Assembly: GCF_007004735.1 (NCBI RefSeq)
Contig: NZ_SSNL01000003.1
Location: 682,001 to 746,000 of the forward strand
Direction of reading: 5' to 3'
Source: Salinigranum halophilum
GTDB taxonomy: Archaea > Halobacteriota > Halobacteria > Halobacteriales > Haloferacaceae
DNA length: 64,000 bases
Part shown: piece after piece, positions 61,653-64,000 of the stretch
How the letters are laid out: every line of letters begins with the position of its first letter
Numbering within the stretch: the first letter of the stretch is position 1
Position numbers and translations under genes: made by a program
The notes under the pieces: generated by a model
What the model saw: the letters and a program-made list of their open reading frames with translations, nothing else
What the model was told of the DNA's origin: nothing
Databases searched by the model: none

Positions 61653-62894
61653 ATGGGGGAGAACGTGGATTCGTCGTTCAGTGGAATCGCTCGTCGACCG
61701 TTCCTCGCCGGCACGGCGACGCTCGCCGCGGGTGCGCTCGGAACCCGATATGCGGTCGAGCGTGTCTCGGCGGCGTCGGCCGACTCGCTCGGTAGTGCCG
61801 TCGCGATCAGCATCCGCCCCAAGTTCGGGGTGTACTACGCCGCCGGCGCACCGGGCGACGACGCGGTGCGTCCGAACGCGGGCGCAGTGTCCGTCTTCCG
61901 CCGTGGGAAGACCGGCCCGACCGACGTCTCGCGACTCACGGCCGCGGACGGTGGCGTCGGCGACCGCTTCGGCCACGCCGTGAGCATGGACGCCGCCGGG
62001 AAGATGCCGTACGTCTTCGTCGGCGCACCGGGTGAGAGTGCGCAAGGAAGCAACGCTGGCGCGGTGTACGCATACCGTGGCAGACCCGGCAATCCGACGG
62101 ACTGGAGCCAGCACTGGAAGTTCACCGCGCTCGATGGGAGGCCCGGCGACGAACTCGGGCACGCGCTCGCCGCCGCAGGCGACTTCATCGTCGTCGGCGC
62201 GCCGGGGGCTGACGGGAACGTCGGCGTGGCGTACGTCCTCGATTACCGGGGGAAACAGCTCTACCGACTGGTGCCCCGAGACGGTGCGTCGGCCGACCGG
62301 TTCGGGACCGCCGTCGCGACCGACGGCCGGTACTTCCTCGTCGGCGCGCCGGGTGCGGGGAACACGGGTGCAGCGTACCTCTTCGACGGTAAGAAGCAGG
62401 CCGCGAAGCTCGTCCCGTCCGACGCGGCAGGTGGTGACCGGTTCGGCGCGGCTGTCGCCAGCGGGTGGTACTTCGTCATCGGTGCACCGAACGCGTCGAC
62501 GGAGAACGGGAGGACGGGACGCGTCTACGTGTATCGGGACGCGAAACCGACGCCCCTCACGACGCTCGACCCAGAAGACGGTGCGCCCGGCGACCGCTTC
62601 GGTGCCGCCGTCGACACCGAGGGCACGTCCATCCTGGTCGGCGAGCCAGGTGGCAGTTCCGGTGGGGGAGGAAACGCCGGTGCGGCCTTCCTGTACACCC
62701 TCAAGGGGGACCGAGTCGGGACGTTTACCGCGACCGACGCCGACCAGGGCGATAACCTCGGCACCGCCGTCGCCATGACCGCCAACGAACTCATCGTCGG
62801 GAGCCCCGGCGACGACGACGTCGCCGCCAACAGCGGCGCCGCGTACGTCTTCGAGCTGCGGTACGACCCGCTGCTGTCGAAGTTCACCGGCTGA
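61653..62894 (+). CDS. FG-GAP repeat exported protein
   Basis: A 413-residue exported protein. A twin-arginine-like signal (R14-R15-P-F-L plus hydrophobic AGTATLAAGALG) directs it outward. Six or seven FG-GAP/integrin-like repeats follow, each with the pattern GDRFG..VA...Y.LVGAPG....G.AYVF; calcium-binding DxDxD-type loops are weak. These should fold as a beta-propeller of about seven blades. Function may be adhesion or binding; not known. The ATG 61653 precedes the signal by 13 residues. Confidence 0.85.
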   Translation: MGENVDSSFSGIARRPFLAGTATLAAGALGTRYAVERVSAASADSLGSAVAISIRPKFGVYYAAGAPGDDAVRPNAGAVSVFRRGKTGPTDVSRLTAADGGVGDRFGHAVSMDAAGKMPYVFVGAPGESAQGSNAGAVYAYRGRPGNPTDWSQHWKFTALDGRPGDELGHALAAAGDFIVVGAPGADGNVGVAYVLDYRGKQLYRLVPRDGASADRFGTAVATDGRYFLVGAPGAGNTGAAYLFDGKKQAAKLVPSDAAGGDRFGAAVASGWYFVIGAPNASTENGRTGRVYVYRDAKPTPLTTLDPEDGAPGDRFGAAVDTEGTSILVGEPGGSSGGGGNAGAAFLYTLKGDRVGTFTATDADQGDNLGTAVAMTANELIVGSPGDDDVAANSGAAYVFELRYDPLLSKFTG

Positions 62895-63086
62895 CCCCGT
62901 CGGCCGTCTGCATCGAACAACGCGTTCGCGGCCACCGTGAACCCGGGGACAGGTGCGACAGTCACGCTCTCGTGACTGGGTCCGAGTTACCCCGCATTCG
63001 GCGGAGAGTTGGAAGAGAGTGGGCGCGAAGTCGACCCACATCTTGGAAAATGGATATGATTCGACCGCGCCTCGGTCCGGCTGTCG

Positions 63087-63866
63087 ATGACCAGTGATTC
63101 CCGACTCCCGACGTCGCGCAGAGCGTTCCTCGCAGCCACCGGTGCTACCGTCGGTGGCCTCGCCCTCGGTGGAACTGCCCTCGCCCAGCAAGACGGCGGC
63201 AACGGTGCGAACGGCAACGCCGCCCGCACGTATCGCGTCACCGTGACCAACCTCACCCCGTACCAGCCCTTCACCCCGCCCGCCATCGCGCTCCACCGAC
63301 CGAGCGTCGAGGTGTTCCCCGTGGGCGACCCCGCGAGCACGGCCGTCCAGGAGATTGCCGAGAACGGCAACCTCGACCCACTCCTCGACGTCGTCTCTAG
63401 CACGAACGCTATCCGCGGTGCCGCCGTGGGCGACGGCCCGCTCGTTCCCGCGAGCGACCCCGGTGACACCGGCCTCCCGTACGTCGCCGAACTCGAGGTC
63501 GGTGCCGACGCCAGCGCCCGCTACCTCTCGTTCATCTCGATGCTCGTCGCGACGAACGACGGCTTCGTCGGCCTCGACACGGTGCCGCTCCCCGTCGACG
63601 TGAACGGCTCGCTCACCTACTTCGCACAGGGGTACGACGCCGGTACCGAGACCAACACCGAGCAGTTCGCCGACCTGGTCCCGCCCGCACAGGCGCTCAC
63701 GGGTGAGAACCGCGAGGGAATCGACGGCACGGGGACGAGTGACCCGGCCCTCGCGGAGGACGGCGTCATCACGCCCCACCCCGGCATCACCGGTATCGGC
63801 GACGTCCCCGAGGCGTTCGACTGGCCCGAACCCGCGGCCTCGGTCGTCGTCGAACGCATCAGCTAG
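63087..63866 (+). CDS. Spondin-domain exported protein
   Basis: A 259-residue protein with a clear Tat signal: R11-R12-A-F-L, hydrophobic stretch, and ALA-Q cleavage near residue 33. The mature part matches the spondin_N fold: YRVTVTNLTPYQPFTPPAIALH (residues 47-68), GDPAS...IAENGN, and SFISMLVATNDGFVGLD. Bacterial and haloarchaeal spondin proteins are of unknown role, presumably surface binding. ATG 63087 gives the best signal. A T-rich spot (TTTTT, 63941-63945) downstream may end its transcript. Confidence 0.88.
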   Translation: MTSDSRLPTSRRAFLAATGATVGGLALGGTALAQQDGGNGANGNAARTYRVTVTNLTPYQPFTPPAIALHRPSVEVFPVGDPASTAVQEIAENGNLDPLLDVVSSTNAIRGAAVGDGPLVPASDPGDTGLPYVAELEVGADASARYLSFISMLVATNDGFVGLDTVPLPVDVNGSLTYFAQGYDAGTETNTEQFADLVPPAQALTGENREGIDGTGTSDPALAEDGVITPHPGITGIGDVPEAFDWPEPAASVVVERIS

Positions 63867-64000
63867 CGCGTGGGCGACAGCGGTGAGAAACCCGCGACAC
63901 GAACCGAGCAGCACAGGGACGCGAGACCGAGACCGCGTCCGTTTTTCAGGCGCGTTTCAGCGCTTCAGCGGTTCAACGCTTCAGCACTCCGACCAGCCGC

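Noticed and set aside
63945-63990. Short repeats of GCTTCAGC near the window end
   Set aside because: Units are short and irregular, and the stretch is cut off at the window end, so no array can be claimed.

Overview
This is a high-GC chromosomal window from a halophilic archaeon of class Halobacteria. The signs are strongly acidic proteins, AT-rich box A promoters about 27 bases ahead of many start codons (leaderless transcripts), the archaeal S10/spc ribosomal-protein order ending in secY, twin-arginine export signals, a PGF-CTERM anchor and a bacterioruberin carotenoid locus. The high GC produces long shadow frames on both strands, which are left out. Genus cannot be fixed from the sequence alone.

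Layout. Positions 1-5.7 kb hold a methenyl-H4MPT cyclohydrolase operon, a YihY/BrkB membrane protein and several very small proteins, including a tandem paralog pair with matching promoters. From 5.85 to 8.06 kb a 2.2 kb integrated element carries a tyrosine recombinase and one exported protein. It is bounded by a 48-bp direct repeat that is the 3' part of a tRNA-Gly(GCC) gene. From 8.9 to 23.3 kb lies an unbroken translation operon: a SPOUT RNA methyltransferase, 22 ribosomal proteins, RNase P component 1 and SecY. From 23.4 to 31.1 kb are metabolic and transport genes (LarA-like protein, atypical SDR, cupin, P-type ATPase, hydrolase, CoaD). From 31.3 to 36.4 kb an exported S-layer-like protein, an RND exporter and a TetR regulator form a unit.

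From 36.4 to 50.2 kb are fructose phosphorylation, NAD synthesis, gamma-glutamylcysteine synthesis, ornithine cyclodeaminase, two universal stress proteins, a PGF-CTERM protein and two metal transporters (VIT1/CCC1 and ZIP); the ZIP gene has a likely operator over its start codon. From 51.0 to 57.1 kb is the C50 carotenoid locus: desaturase, lycopene elongase and hydratase in one direction, a PAS histidine kinase, then phytoene synthase and a small zinc-finger gene on the other strand. The last 7 kb hold a membrane-anchored sulfite-oxidase-like molybdoenzyme, an ArsR-type regulator, three small membrane proteins and three exported proteins with Tat-type signals.

No CRISPR array, rRNA gene or clearly new multi-gene system was found. 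The most distinctive items are the minimal tRNA-Gly element, the duplicated small-protein pair with a shared promoter motif, the palindromes near metal-transporter, TetR and ribosomal-operon starts, and the unusual domain layout of the molybdoenzyme.
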